NCBI RefSeq assembly: GCF_005239225.2
Contig: NC_133284.1
Coordinates: 28,196,339-28,260,338, forward strand
DNA from: Populus alba
Taxonomy: Eukaryota > Streptophyta > Magnoliopsida > Malpighiales > Salicaceae
DNA length: 64,000 nucleotides
Reading direction: 5' to 3'
The notes under the pieces were generated by a model, which was not told where the DNA came from, did no database searches, and saw nothing but the letters and a program-made list of their open reading frames with translations. Below are positions 24,101-36,218 of the stretch, piece by piece. A program made the translations under genes and the position numbers. Position 1 is the stretch's first letter; the number at the start of each line of letters is the position of its first letter.

Positions 24101-24810
24101 ATAATAATCAGCAAGCACATCGTAAAAGCACAATTGGCCATCAGCAGCATCTTCTGCAGGAGAAATTTCATCTTCTTCCCTGCTGAAAATTATACCTGTG
24201 TTCGATGTCAATGCAAGAAAAAATCCAGTGGTTATGGAACAATAAAAAATGTGCATAATATAATAGGCAAAAATGAGAAACAACAACAGCCCATTAACAC
24301 AAATTGATAAAAACATCTAGTTTTAACTGACCTCGAGCGCGATCATCAACTTCCAAAGCAATATCAGCAAACAATTCTTGTAACAAGTTCCGTCTCTGAG
24401 ATGCAGAAGCTAGTGCCTGCAATTGGTTATTAAAACATCACGTAATTTTTTTTTTATGAAATAAGGACACTCAATCTTACTCTGTAAAACAAACATTGGA
24501 TTGATTCTCAAGCAAGAAATGAAAAAAAAAAAAAAAAACCCACCCACACTATGGCCCTCTAGCTAAGCAAATTCTCTATCAGGACAAAAAATTATCAAAT
24601 CTTGATTTAAATCTGAGTATAAAAAACTTTCCTTAATCCGCTTGACTACATGATGACGATGGTAAACAAAAGGATCCAAAATAAAGAAATGGAAAATAGA
24701 GTGCGAGAAAAGGAAGGAACCCTTTGCAGCTTTTTCTCGATTTCAACGGTGAGAGCCTTCAGATAAGATGAACTTGCAGTTCCTGGCGTCTTTAAACTTG
24801 TCTCTGCCAT
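21182..24810 (-). CDS. Conserved-looking protein of unknown function, 11 exons
   Basis: I do not recognise this protein. A coherent 361-residue reading comes from exons 24721-24810, 24332-24416, 23999-24195, 22868-22950, 22657-22702, 22483-22539, 22248-22302, 22073-22173, 21895-21958, 21659-21792 and 21182-21355. The N-terminus (MAETSLKTPG) is followed by a helical stretch (LKALTVEIEKKLQR), an acidic loop (REEDEISPAED) and several amphipathic helical segments. The C-terminal exon is strongly hydrophobic and aromatic at about residues 313-350 (LFFRLLYPWYWPSSCW), suggesting one or two membrane segments. All exon phases match and every acceptor is AG. The donor after 22657 reads GC rather than GT (CAG|GCAAGT). 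A moderate-length frame inside intron 3 (23480-23785) was left out because it breaks the phase. The gene model is well supported; the function is open. Confidence 0.8.
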
Positions 24811-26297
24811 TTCATTTCTTTATCTAATTTGCTATCTTAACAACAATCTTCAACCATTGGATCCAAAAATCTCCCTCCCTGGCCTGATAGATAAATTCCG
24901 ACCCAAGAAAACAATCAAATTCTCGTCTCTTGCGAAACTAAACGAGAAGCTTCTCTTCCTCCTGCATTAAATTCAATAATCTAGAGCATAGCTTCTTTTT
25001 TATTTTTTAAAGGGGATTAAAGGACGTGTCACTGTTTGGTTTTGACGAGACCAGGCACGTAAGTTACAATAATGATTATATTGCTCGTCAAAGGGAACGA
25101 TGGTCGTTTTGGATTATTATGTTAGGAGGATAAATTTGGAGTTAATTATAACTTAGCCCCGTAGTTAATCAAAACTAATGAATTAGTCCTTGCGGTGTAA
25201 TAAATCCTTAAGTAGTCACTCGACATGTTGATTATCATCAACCATTCTCAATAAGTATTTTTCTTTTTGTCCAAACACACCTCTTTTCCTGATAGAATCT
25301 TATCACCTTATCCACTCTATCTTCATCTGTCTCTTTAAAAAAAAAAATTAAAATAAATAAATAAATTGAATAAGAACATAATTGATGAAAGCACGGAGCT
25401 GTGGATGTATTTAGAAATATAGGGTTTTGATCAAGTTTATAGAAAACCCCACAAAGATCTGTTTTTCTCTTCTTTCTTTAAGACAAAAACAAAAAGTTAA
25501 ATGTACAAAGATATTGAGAATGACGGGTTTGGATAACACGAACATAATTGAGCACTTGTGATCGAGACAAAAGGCGTTTTAAAGGTTTTGCTTTGTGTGT
25601 TCGCAAAGCAAAGCTTACGGAGAGGCAATAGTTTCTTGTCCCCAAGAGATGATCTTTTACCTTGGGGTTTATATTGCCTTGAATTCACATGGGGGCTTTA
25701 CGACTTCCAGGTCCTAATCAATGGAAGATACCTCCACCAGCTGCTTATTTTCCTTTTAGTCAAAGAAAGGTAATCGATGCACCAACTACCCCAACAACAC
25801 TCACCTGTTCCTTCTGCTATGAAACACTGAGCAATGGAGAGGTGCAATGCATATCAACATAACTAATACGCCTAGCTTCTTACAAACACCAGAAGCTCCA
25901 GAATCAATTTTAGCAATTAGAACAATTTAGGATGGCATTCAAGAACGTCAAGGATTCATGGTCTTCGCCGATAATTCTGCTGCAGTCATGTGACCGTATT
26001 ATAGACTGGTTTTTGAGAAACTTCGTTTGCATCTGAGTATAATATATCAGGAATAAAAATCTTCCAACTTAAACTGCAATGCAGCGAAGGTTTCACAATC
26101 AACAGGAAATAAGACCACTGTATAACCCACTCGACCAGTAAGTGTAAGGTGATTTGAGAATACAAGCCGTCTTTACATAACATAAATTGGAATGTGCACT
26201 GTACAAATGGTCTGCATACCATAAAATGCAGAGCCAAGCTAAAAATTTTAGGAAGGCGACAGCTACTAGAACCAAAGTACACACAAAATGAATAAAC
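24811..26297. other. Spacer between the unknown gene and ACR gene
   Basis: From 24811 to about 24980 is the likely 5' UTR and promoter of the upstream minus-strand gene. The segment 25000-25550 is AT-rich. From about 25900 to 26297 is the likely 3' UTR of the ACR gene. Open frames at 25497-25773 on both strands show no domain. Confidence 0.5.
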
Positions 26298-29200
26298 TCA
26301 CCAACCCATCAGTGTTCTTCTAACTGTATCCACAATCTGATTTCTAGCCATCATATTTGATAACTGAAATTTGCAGTTCTCCTCTAGAAGAAATCTGTAT
26401 ATCTCCCATTCACGATCAGAGGTTGAATACCTTCCTATTTCAGCCTAAGAACAAAAATTGCAAAGCATTAGAAATATTTCACTGTTTATGGGAAACTTTA
26501 GAACTGAATTCAGATTTCCATCTGCACTTGGCAACTGACATGAAGTTATCAGCCTCTTCATTATAATGTTGTTCTATTATATTAATAATAGCAGTTGCAT
26601 CAGAGATAGAAGGAAATAGGATCAGTAAATTGCTTATAAAGCATTCTAGTGCCCTAATTCCAAGCCACATTGGAATTGTCCTATGCATTGCATAATTTCC
26701 CATTCAAAAACTCCACGGCAAGTTGAATGAAGATGCAATGTGCAGATGCATCTTTGAGTTTTTCTTTCTAATGCAATGACTTCTTACCGAAAATATGCAG
26801 ATCCCAAGTGCTTTTAGAGCATGTGTAATATCATAGAATACTCTGGGTCTTCCCTTTCCAGATAGCTCAACTGGATTAGCAACTAGAAGTTCAGTATCAG
26901 GTCCTCGGTTTGCTATAATCACACGTAATGGATGAAGCATTTCAACCTTCAAACGGAAACACAAGGCACTTTGCTTCTCAGGATCCACTATCTTTTTTCC
27001 ATCCTTTTGCTGAATAAATAGGTCCAAATCACGATGACCATTGGTCACCAGTGAGAATCGACCATGAGCTATCTGTATCACAAAAATAGCAAACAATATG
27101 GGCGAATAAAATGACCATATTATCCTTCTCTGCATCAATGCACTAAGTGCTAACACAATTTCAAGAAGGTAGAAGATGGAATAATCTGATCATAACGAAT
27201 TTGGCTCAGCCTTCCATGCAATCCTTCTTTTTATAATAAACCCATCTTTTTGGAAGCTATTGCATTTCAATGATATGCATCTTTTCACATCTAGTTCTAA
27301 ATTTTCCTGCTGATCCCTTTATTTAGGGGAAGGGGTAGGCTGGTGTAACAGTCCTATCTTTGATTTACTCCTATTTAAATTTAAAATCATATTAAGATAT
27401 TTTAAATTTGATTTTGTTTGAATTTCTTTTCTATTTAAATAGAATTCTAGGCTACGAAAAAAAGAAGATGGAAAAACTTACGGGCTTTCTATTAAATCAT
27501 AAGAGAATTGGACAACCTCAAATATGCTCAGAAACTATCTTTTATCTTTTGTTAATTAGGTCTTTGTACTTCATCTCTTTTAATTCAATAAAAGTGCTCT
27601 TGTTATCATCTTGAATTATCAAATTTGTTACAATTGGTATCAAAACAGTAGATCCATGGTAACAAGGATATCATAACTTCTTAAAGCAGTTGCCTGCATG
27701 AAACAACAGGAGGAGCAACAACTACACCAACAAACTCAACAAAGAATTTTGAAAGAACCAGTGCGACAACTTCAAAACAAGTTAGCTAAAGGAACCTATC
27801 TAATCTTGAGGGCAAGGTTTTTCATGGGGGTAGAATTGTGACAGTCATAGCCTTGATTTACTTCCATTAAAATTTAAAGTTATCAGATTAGAATCTTTAA
27901 AATTTAAAGTTTAATCTGTTTGAATTTATCTTCTATTTAAATAAAATTATAGGCTATGGAAAAAAGAGGATGAAAAAACTCATGGGGACTTTCGACTAAG
28001 TCATGGGAGGAATGAACAATCTCAAATATGCCCTATGAAGACCCGAGCAACCTCAAATGTACTAAAAAACTATCTTTTATCTTTTTTTTCAATTACATTT
28101 TTGTAATCATTTTTTTTAAAACTCAATAAAATTACTATTACTATTAATCTAAATTATCAAGTTTGTTACAGCTGGGCCAATATAGAAACCTAACAAGTTT
28201 AGGTAACTGGTGCTGTCTTGTCAATGCTGGCACAGAAACATTCACAGCATGGAATGATTAAGTGCCCATTCTAAGTTCACCATTGTGATAAACTTAAAAT
28301 ACTAACAATGGACAGAATCTAAAAATATATATTGGATAAATATGGTGGAAGATGCAAATCCATACCTGTATATTGTAGTCTTTTAAAGTTCTCATCACAT
28401 CATAAAGAAGACCCTTGTGATCAACACAATGCACTTGAAGCAGCGTATGAGCAGGACTCAGTGAATTGTCTATCATTACATCTGTCCTTTTCAATTTCAT
28501 CATATCTGGGCTAAGAGCTTGTGAATGGATTTCTTTATCTGATATCTCACAATGAAATAATTCATCTGCAATAACAGGAGAAAGAGAAGACATGCCCTGA
28601 AGACATTCATACTCTGGCCCTGCTAATCGAAGTTCACAACTGATACATGATTCACCTAGCACAGCATGCAATTGTTCACATGTCTCATTCTGTCGTTGCT
28701 TTGTGTGTAATAGCTCCCTGCAACAAAATTGTGGAATAGAATGGAGATTAATACACCCACAAAATCCAACCCAGACTCCTGGGTTTTTAATTACAATTGA
28801 TCTCATGATCGATTCAGAGAAGTGTTCAATGACCTGATGGACATCAGACAGAATCTAGCCATATCTTCGACTCCCATGAACAACTATTCACTTCACTACG
28901 AAGTATAGATCATCATTCTTATCATGTCATTGTCAATTGTTCATGAAAAAAGATTGGTAGGTCAGCAAAAACTTGGGAAGAACCATGCCATAAATAGGAA
29001 CGGTAGATGATAGGTTCCAAGGATAACAAATTAGCTGCCATCTCTATTCACTCAAACTCAATAACAAAAAACCAAGGAAGTACTAGCTTACGTTACCTCA
29101 GCCCTCAGTAACTCAAGGCCTAAGATATGCAGTGAGCAGTTTAGACAATTTTTCCATGGACTTGAATTAAAAGGCAGGACAGAATTCTCCTTATACAGTA

Positions 29201-29959
29201 GAAAAAATCAAGATTGCCCTCACTCAAAGACAGGAATTCGAATAAATTCCAAAAGAGAAAGAAAGAAAGAAAAAAATCTTACAGTTTATCAGTAACGAAA
29301 AAGAGGTCCAAGACTCTGCCATCTGGGGTTGTAGTAACTTTGACCCTCTGGATTGTTAGCTCCAGCTCACACAAAACCTGAGTAACATCTAACAAGAAAA
29401 ACATTTTCCAATTGCATCAGAGATAGAATTATCATCATCAGACTAACCCAAGGAAGCAGTAAGCAGCGACGAAAGCAAAGATTAAAAAAAATAAAAATGT
29501 ACTCTATTAATTACCATGCAGCAATCCTTTCCTGTCGAGACTAATGAACTTCAACAAGTAAACCGGACAAGACTTGGATTGCTGCTGGTTCCAGTAAAAG
29601 GAGACCGAACATGAAGGGCATACAGATAAAAGTCTGTTCTTCAAATGAGTCCATCTTATAATGGACCGTGAGTGTGGAACCACCCAGAATACTATGTAGC
29701 ACCATTTCCCATCAGTTGAAACATCTGCTCCATAATTATCACTTCAATAATTGTAATAATTAATCAATAAAAACAAAACCAAATAATATTGGTAAGAATA
29801 ACTACCCCCTTTGGTAATGTAAAGTCCATAGTCAAGAATTACATGAAGAATATCGCAGGCAAGGCCGGTCTTGTCGGGACAATTAACGGTGATCACGTGA
29901 GGATCTCCTGCCTTCTTTCCTTTCTCGATCAAAACAGCGTCGTCGCTTGGCACTTCCAT
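26298..29959 (-). CDS. ACR9: ACT-domain repeat protein, ACR9/ACR10 type
   Basis: Exons 29806-29959, 29515-29724, 29283-29388, 28366-28717, 26788-27072 and 26298-26444 encode 417 residues. The protein consists mainly of ACT domains: the first around HVITVNCPDKTGLACD (residues ~19-90), the second around LLKFISLDRKGLLHD (~105-160), the third around LLQVHCVDHKGLLYD (~255-320), and a C-terminal one around NPVELSGKGRPRVFYD. ACT domains bind amino acids and act as regulatory sensors; plant ACR proteins have no catalytic domain and are proposed amino-acid sensors. The length and the end TLMGW fit ACR9/ACR10; the choice between them is not certain. The start is the ATG at 29959; an upstream in-frame TTG is not used. 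Intron 4 (28365 to 27073) contains a miniature LTR retrotransposon. Confidence 0.93.
27344..27633 (+). repeat. 5' LTR of miniature element
   Basis: Starts tgtaacagtc and ends tttgttaca. It contains the shared blocks ctatttaaataga, ctcaaatatgc, aactatcttttatctttt and aattatcaa, in the same order as the downstream LTR. Confidence 0.88.
27837..28170 (+). repeat. 3' LTR of miniature element
   Basis: Starts tgtgacagtc and ends gtttgttaca. It is 44 bp longer than the other LTR. Part of the excess comes from an internal duplication around 28029-28060, where a caacctcaaatgtac block repeats caatctcaaatatgc. Confidence 0.88.
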
Positions 29960-30222
29960 CTCCTCCGGCAAACCCCGGTCAAAATCAGATTGTGTTTTCT
30001 TTTGAAGGGCTTGAATTTCTAGTAAAATCTAGAAACTGGAAAGGATAACAAGGGAAAAGAAAGATGAAGGGGGATGGGGAGGCTGTTCCTTTTTACTGCT
30101 TTAGTTACAGCTAATGTGATAACAGAGACTAGAGAGAGGGGGAGATCCACGTTAGCATTCGGAGAACATGTATTGTATGCTATTAACATGTGGTTACACA
30201 CACACACACAAATTCACTCAAT

Positions 30223-30807
30223 TAGGTTTTGTTATCCCTGTCAAATTATCTTTATCAAATTTAAATAGATAAAGATTAAAATATTTTTTAATTTAAATCC
30301 AAATTCTAATAAATTAAGTTTTTTTAATTAAATCCTGGATCAATTGATAGATACGAGAATATATAATATATGATATTGAATTATAATAAACCATACTAAA
30401 AAACATGTGCAACATATATTATTCATATATTATTGTAATATGTTTGGTGCATAATGATGATGCATGAAGGGATGGTCGTTTCCCTTCCTTTTTAAGCTTT
30501 AATTGATTTAAAACCTAATTAAGTTAGGTTTCATTGACCCCATCAAATTATAATTATGAAATCTAAATATATATGAATATCAAGATATTTTTCAATTTAA
30601 ATTCGTGATTTAATAATATATTTTACAATTTAAATCTATAATTTAATAATAAATTATTTTTTTTACATCAAATCTTAAATCGGTAGAACAATGCGGAGAT
30701 GAATATTATATAATATTTGATTATACTCAACCATAAAAAAAAAAAAAAACATTTGCAACAACATATGTTATTGTAACATGTTTGTTGCATAATGATGATG
30801 CATGAAG
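30223..30807. repeat. Diverged direct duplication, period about 300-340 bp
   Basis: Copy 1 starts with aggttttgttatccctgtcaa (30223) and copy 2 with aggtttcattgaccccatcaa (30525). Both end in an almost identical gcataatgatgatgcatgaag block, at 30449 and 30787. The interior is AT-rich with many indels. Confidence 0.7.
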
Positions 30808-30818
30808 TTTTTGTAAAG

Positions 30819-31012
30819 AGTGTTTGGAAATGCGGTGTAAATCATGTTTTCTTGATATTTTTTTTTGGTTTAAATGAATTTTTTTATGATATCAAATTAT
30901 TTTAATGTACTGGTGTTAAAAATAATTTTTTAAAAATAAAAGATTTTATTTTGATATATTTTTAAGTGAAAAATATTTTGAACTATTACCGCCACCATAA
31001 TCCCAAACACAC
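30819..31012 (+). repeat. MITE-like dispersed repeat, copy 2, with terminal inverted repeats
   Basis: The left end agtgtttggaaatgcggtg and the right end ccgccaccataatcccaaacac are imperfect inverted repeats about 190 bp apart. The AT-rich interior contains no frame. The closest relative in the window is 60951-61134. Confidence 0.75.
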
Positions 31013-31667
31013 ATAAAAATTCATCGCCAACAATTTATTTTAGTCATCATATTTTATATTAATGATATTTCAATCATTATTTGAGAGTTTTTTTTGGTTA
31101 CAGTATATACAATTTAGACTTAAAATTGAGCTCCTCGGTGTAAAAACTCATTTTAATAAAATATAGACAAACTTGGTTAAGCTTTAGGCACCGTATAAAA
31201 TAAACGAGTGATAAATATGGATCATAGAGAGCAGTGAGCTCCCACACATGAATCCTCGGGGATAACAATCGCAAGTGTGCTTTCGTTAGACAATAAAGAC
31301 ATCTCGAAGGTCTCTCATGTAAAGAGAATTGTTGTCCAGATGTAAAGCAGCAAGTATATCAACATAGTTCATATGATATTGCTCATTATTTCAAAAAAAA
31401 AAAAAAAAACTTTAAAAATTTACCAGTCATTATTTCATCAAAACTCAGGGCAACAAGTTGCAACAACAATGAATGAATCGAACTGAAAAGGAAGAAGACG
31501 AAAACATGATATTGGTGAAAATTGTATTAAATATAAGATCTGGGTAAAGGCCATGCTCATCACCGCTTATTTCCTAGAACATGACACTGAACTAGGGAGA
31601 AAGAAACATCAATGTTTGGCACACGAAAATTGTAGCACTGCTCATCTTCAGTATCAGTGATGGTTTT

Positions 31668-34600
31668 TCACTTCTTTTTGGTGACTCCAAGCCTCAGGCG
31701 GAAGTCCTCCTCCATGAGGGGGAGCCCATCCCGCAACTTAACTTTTGGTTCCCATCCCAACAATGCCTTTGCCTTTGTAATGTCAGGTTTCCTCTGTCGT
31801 GGATCATCAGGAGTATTCTCCACCATGTTTATCTCCACACCAGGATTAATAAGCTGCGAAAAGAGAGGTTAACGTTTGTCAAAAACAAAACTACGACCAT
31901 ACTGCTTCAACACAAATGGTGTCGAACTGTGAAGTGCACACTGGATATCTGGCTCAGAAAGGGAGTGGGGGCAACATTGGAAACTAACCTCCTTCACTGT
32001 CTCAGCAAGCTCGGTCATGGTAAATTCCCCTGGAAATGTACAGAAAGAACAACGAGGTTAATAGCAAGAAATATGTACATGAAATTCCAAGCTTTTCCAT
32101 GCAAGCACAAACATACCTGGGTTTCCAATGTTGATTGGTCCAGTGTTCTCTCCATCCATGAGGCGAATAAGGCCATCAACCTGATACATTTTAAGCAAGC
32201 ATTTGAGACTCTAGGAACCCCATTGGATATCACGCGAGGTTGAAGTTGATACACATGCATATATACATGTGTGTGTGTGTGTGTGTGTGTGTTCTGCATA
32301 CCATGTCAGAGACGTAGCAGAAACTGCGAGTTTGAGTTCCAGGCTTTTGAACTGTCAATGGTTCACCACTACACAAATTCAAAAGATAGTAGAGTAAATT
32401 AAAAGCTATGGGACATAAGCAAAAAATCTTACCCAATATCTGAAGAACTTTTTATAAAACAAAGCATCAGGAATTTTCACTAGAAACCACAAGGATGGTG
32501 AAACAAAAGCATGGACCTAGACTTCTTGTCAACTAAAGCTAACAAATAAAGCTACGAACACACAGATACCCATGACAGAACAAGGACTTACCGAAGTGCT
32601 TGAGCAATGAAGTTGCTCACAACACGCCCATCATCAATATTCATACGCGGTCCATATGTGTTGAAAATTCTAGCAATGCGAATTTCTATCAACATTAAAG
32701 AAACTATGTCAGCAAAATTATTACCAAGGAAAACTCGGTTCCATATGGAGAAAGTTAACACATTTACCTATCCCATGTTGCCTGTGATAGTCAAACATCA
32801 ATGTCTCAGCCACACGCTTCCCCTCATCATAGCAGCTCCGAACCCCTATTGCACAAAAGAGTTGCAGAGAACTTAATTTATAATGCAGAGTTGCAGAGAA
32901 CTTAAAAAACAGTGCATTGGACCAGATGGTGAAGATATATACATGATCCATGCATCAAATGAACGCAAAGCTTGCTACAAGAGCAAGCCCATCAACAAGG
33001 AGCTAGTTCAAAGAAACTCCTATCTTAATTGAACAGTGAAAATGCAAGAAAATTTGGCTTGGTCGATGACTGAACATACCAATTGGATTAACATTGCCCC
33101 AGTAGCTCTCAGGTTGAGGGTGCACAAGTGGATCACCATATACCTCTGAAGTAGATGTAAGCAAGATTCTGCTCCCAATATCATAAATGAGTCAACACAT
33201 TCATTGATAGTTTTAAAAATAATAATACAAAATATGATCCCTTAACCTTGCTCCAACTCGCTTGGCAAGACCCAGCATGTTCAGCGTGCCAATCACATTT
33301 GTTTTTATTGTCTGCAAGATATCACACGCTTCCAAGTTAAAATGTCCCAAGGTTCAATACATATTCCTATTTATAGGAGCATTTATAGCAATTAAACTAA
33401 ATTGGTGACGTATGAGAGACATGTTTTATGTGAAGAACAACCATGGCTCATACTGTTTCCTATTCTACATCCCGAGGCTGAAAATGGGACCAATCTAGTG
33501 ACATCAGGTGTCAAGGCTCACTAAGAAACTCATTGTCCCAGAAAGATTAAAACAAGACAAAGGCAGCAGCACAAATAGGTAACACAAAGATTCAAAATAG
33601 ATTATTCCAAACTTCTGATAGTCAAATGACTCCAACCTAACTGGTTGTTAATGGATGGTTATTTAGCATTGCTTGATCACGGTGCTGGGGTTGTTGGTTG
33701 CAAAATTAAGGAGGGTGTAAACAAGTACTAATTGATGGACCATGGTTTCACAAAATTAAAATATTTACAAATGCCAGAGAAAGGATGGTGGATATCCTCT
33801 AAAAAAAAGAAAAACAAAAGAGAGGAAAGGAAATGGTGGACAAGGACTGGAGTAGAAAATCAAGTTATCATGCTGAGGCACAAGAGACTTGATGTGCAAT
33901 TAGCAGAGAGCAAAGAACGAGTATTTATAAAAGATACATTGAAAGAATAGAGTAAATTAGCAACAAGATAGCACATATACACACCTTTACAGGATTGTAT
34001 TTATAAAAAATGGGAGAAGCAGGGCATGCAAGATGATAAATCTGATCGACCTCAACCAACAATGGCTCCGTGACATCTAGGAAGAACAAAAAGAAACAAG
34101 TTATTTTCATTAACATTCTGATATCATAAAAATAAAAGGCAACAGAAAATACATTGATAATAGCATGCCAAACTCCTCAGAAACTCTTATCAATGCTGAA
34201 TCGCAAAATCTCAATGGCCTTGATGCAACATATGGAAGATTCTTTGTCTAACTTGTAGATTACCATTATTTTCTTTTGTCCCACTTGTTCTTTCAGAGTG
34301 CAGTAAGTGCCATTATCTACTGCAGTGGTAGAAAGTAATGCATTTATAAAAAGAGCTACTAAGTTTGGCATATAAGAACAACCACTTTAGGCAAAAACAT
34401 AAAGGTAGGGCAATTTCAAGAGTCCAGATCCCAGGAACCTGCTTCCTGGCCTTTAGTTTAAAGTGCACTTGGCATCAAGCCCTACCATAAAAAACAAGAT
34501 CAATAACAAAATATTCAAATCTAATTCGAAAGTCAACCTTTACATGGAGCTTCTCATGTTTAGTTGCTAGCTAGGATGATACCATGACACTATCTCATAA

Positions 34601-35978
34601 AGGTCCTTACCTAGCCCAAGTGAAACCATAACTTAATTCAGAAGAGCTATAAATAACTGGACCTAATAGTGCACCTGCTTTGTATCTTGTATAAGGAAGG
34701 AAAAACTTGATGTCAATTTTTAAAACTAGAAACTGGGAAGACAAGAGCATACCATGACGAATAAGCTCAAACCTCGGCTGACCAATCCATTTCCTAAGAT
34801 TGTCTTTAGATCCAGTGAAGTAGTTATCAGCAACAATAACCTGAGTATGATGTACTAGACGCATTAATCAAATTGGACAATAAATCATTATTTGTCAAAA
34901 ACCTTAAAATGAGGCTGAATTAGGTAAGGGAACATGCTGACCTCATTTTTCTCATTTTCCATTAGTTTGTCGACCAAGTGAGATCCAATGAATCCAGCTC
35001 CTCCAGTAACCAAAATTCTCATATTGGACTGCCATCAATAATGCAATGAAATAAGACTAAATAGAGAACACTGAATTGCAAATGCAATTCATTCACGAGA
35101 GTATATTAATAATCACAAGATAAAATTGGGAGCAATGAGGGCAGACATTATGGTGCAAGTGCGAAATTTAGTTAAGCAACAAAAAGAAGCTTTTTTTTTC
35201 TTTCTAAGCAGCAGAAAAATAAGAGTTGCTATTTGAAAACCATATTAACAACGGGAAAGGACTGCTCTATCAAAGCTAGAGAACAAGAAGTTAAATCACC
35301 ACCTAAAACTAGGAAACAGTAGTATTGTAAGATCTCAATGACCTCAAAGATCAACAGCTGCAAATTCATTTAGTATAGAGAATTTATAGCCTTTGTAGTC
35401 CTCTAAGTAGCATCACTGATCACTGTTTTCCAACTACGACGCGCCTATTTGGTGGTGGAAATGGAAATTGAAAATCATCTCAGTTGCCCTCTAAGCAACC
35501 CAATTTCATAAACTGGTTTCCAGCACTTAGCATGATTTATTATTTATATACGCCAAGAATCTAACTTAAGTTGAACCAGTTCAAGAACTTAGCTGCACCA
35601 TTACTGAAGGCAGTTCAAAGAAACAGAGATCTATGAAAAGAACAAGTAGCTATCACCACCATTAAGATTAAGTTTTCTTGATCTTGCACCACATGTTTTT
35701 AAAAGTAGGACCACTCACACCTCTCTCTCTCTCTATAAGCAAGTCGTTATCATACAGTAAAAAAATCCACTAAGGATATGTAATGTAATACATGCAATGC
35801 AGTATATCTGCATTGCAATTTTTAAAGAATTGTGACTGCCTACCCAGATGGGCATAAAAAAAAAAAAGGAAAAATGAAAGAGAAAATCGAAAATCACCTG
35901 AGAAAACTTGGAATTTCGCAATGGAGATGGACTTGGAGGTGGCTTCACAGTTGTTTGATGGTCTCCGTTTGATGCCAT
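31668..35978 (-). CDS. UXS: UDP-glucuronic acid decarboxylase (UDP-xylose synthase), cytosolic type
   Basis: Converts UDP-glucuronate to UDP-xylose, the xylosyl donor for xylan and xyloglucan. Twelve exons (34942-35028, 34753-34840, 33985-34076, 33247-33311, 33080-33168, 32768-32845, 32592-32685, 32302-32368, 32117-32180, 31989-32029 and 31668-31853, after the first at 35898-35978) give 343 residues. It is an extended SDR-fold enzyme: the NAD-binding glycine motif GGAGFIG is at residues 36-42, the catalytic TSTSE around 142-146, and the Y-x3-K pair in CYDEGKR at Tyr173 and Lys177. The sugar-binding [10 protein letters not shown] block and the GWEPKV end are intact. The short N-terminus without a membrane anchor places it with the soluble Arabidopsis UXS3/5/6 group, not the Golgi type II enzymes. 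The start is ATG 35978 (MASNGDH), matching the family. Confidence 0.97.
32270..32291. repeat. (GT)n microsatellite in a UXS intron
   Basis: An 11-unit GT run lying 10 bp from the donor of the exon that ends at 32302. Confidence 0.9.
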
Positions 35979-36150
35979 TTGATCAGATCTCAATCCAATA
36001 CCTATACGCAATCCTATCAAATTGAAGCATCAATCAAATATACATACACATCAAACTGTGATCAAATAATGATTACAGAACAAATCAAATCAAATGGAGT
36101 ACCAGAGGTAAGATGAGAGGAATATAACCCAACCCAGAAGCCCGAATTTA

Positions 36151-36169
36151 CTCTCTCTCTCTCTCTCTC
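36151..36169. repeat. (CT)n microsatellite in UXS leader region
   Basis: On the UXS strand this is a GA tract between the presumed TATA box and the ATG, probably in the 5' UTR. Confidence 0.9.
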
Positions 36170-36210
36170 AGAGCTGTGTGATTGACGAAAGCTGAGAAAT
36201 CAGAGGCTGA

Positions 36211-36218
36211 TATTTATA
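36211..36218 (-). promoter_or_regulatory. Probable TATA box of UXS
   Basis: TATAAATA on the minus strand, about 235 bp upstream of the ATG. A transcription start near 36185 would place the GA repeat in the leader. Confidence 0.5.

Larger units (their letters stand above)
27344..28170 (+). mobile_element. Miniature non-autonomous LTR retrotransposon (TRIM-like), 827 bp
   Basis: LTR 27344-27633 (290 bp) and LTR 27837-28170 (334 bp) share their whole layout but are diverged by substitutions and indels. Both begin TGTRACAGTC and end TTTGTTACA, so the ends form an inverted TGT.ACA pair. The 5' LTR is followed at 27636 by a tRNA-Met-type primer site, TTGGTATCAAAACAG, and a G-rich tract (catgggggtagaa) precedes the 3' LTR. 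The 203-bp interior has no full coding frame. The flanks are a perfect 5-bp duplication, gctgg (27339-27343 and 28171-28175). The element lies in intron 4 of the ACR gene, antisense to it. Confidence 0.92.
29960..31667. other. Spacer between ACR and UXS genes
   Basis: The ACR leader and promoter should lie in 29960 to about 30120. The rest holds a short CA repeat near 30195-30209, a diverged tandem duplication (30223-30807), a MITE-like copy (30819-31012), and from about 31500 the likely UXS 3' UTR. Confidence 0.5.

Noticed and set aside
29957..29971. Upstream TTG start for the ACR protein
   Set aside because: The ATG at 29959 gives the expected family N-terminus; plant nuclear genes rarely start at TTG.
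31929..32243. 104-codon plus-strand frame within UXS
   Set aside because: It is antisense to UXS exons and introns and carries no domain.
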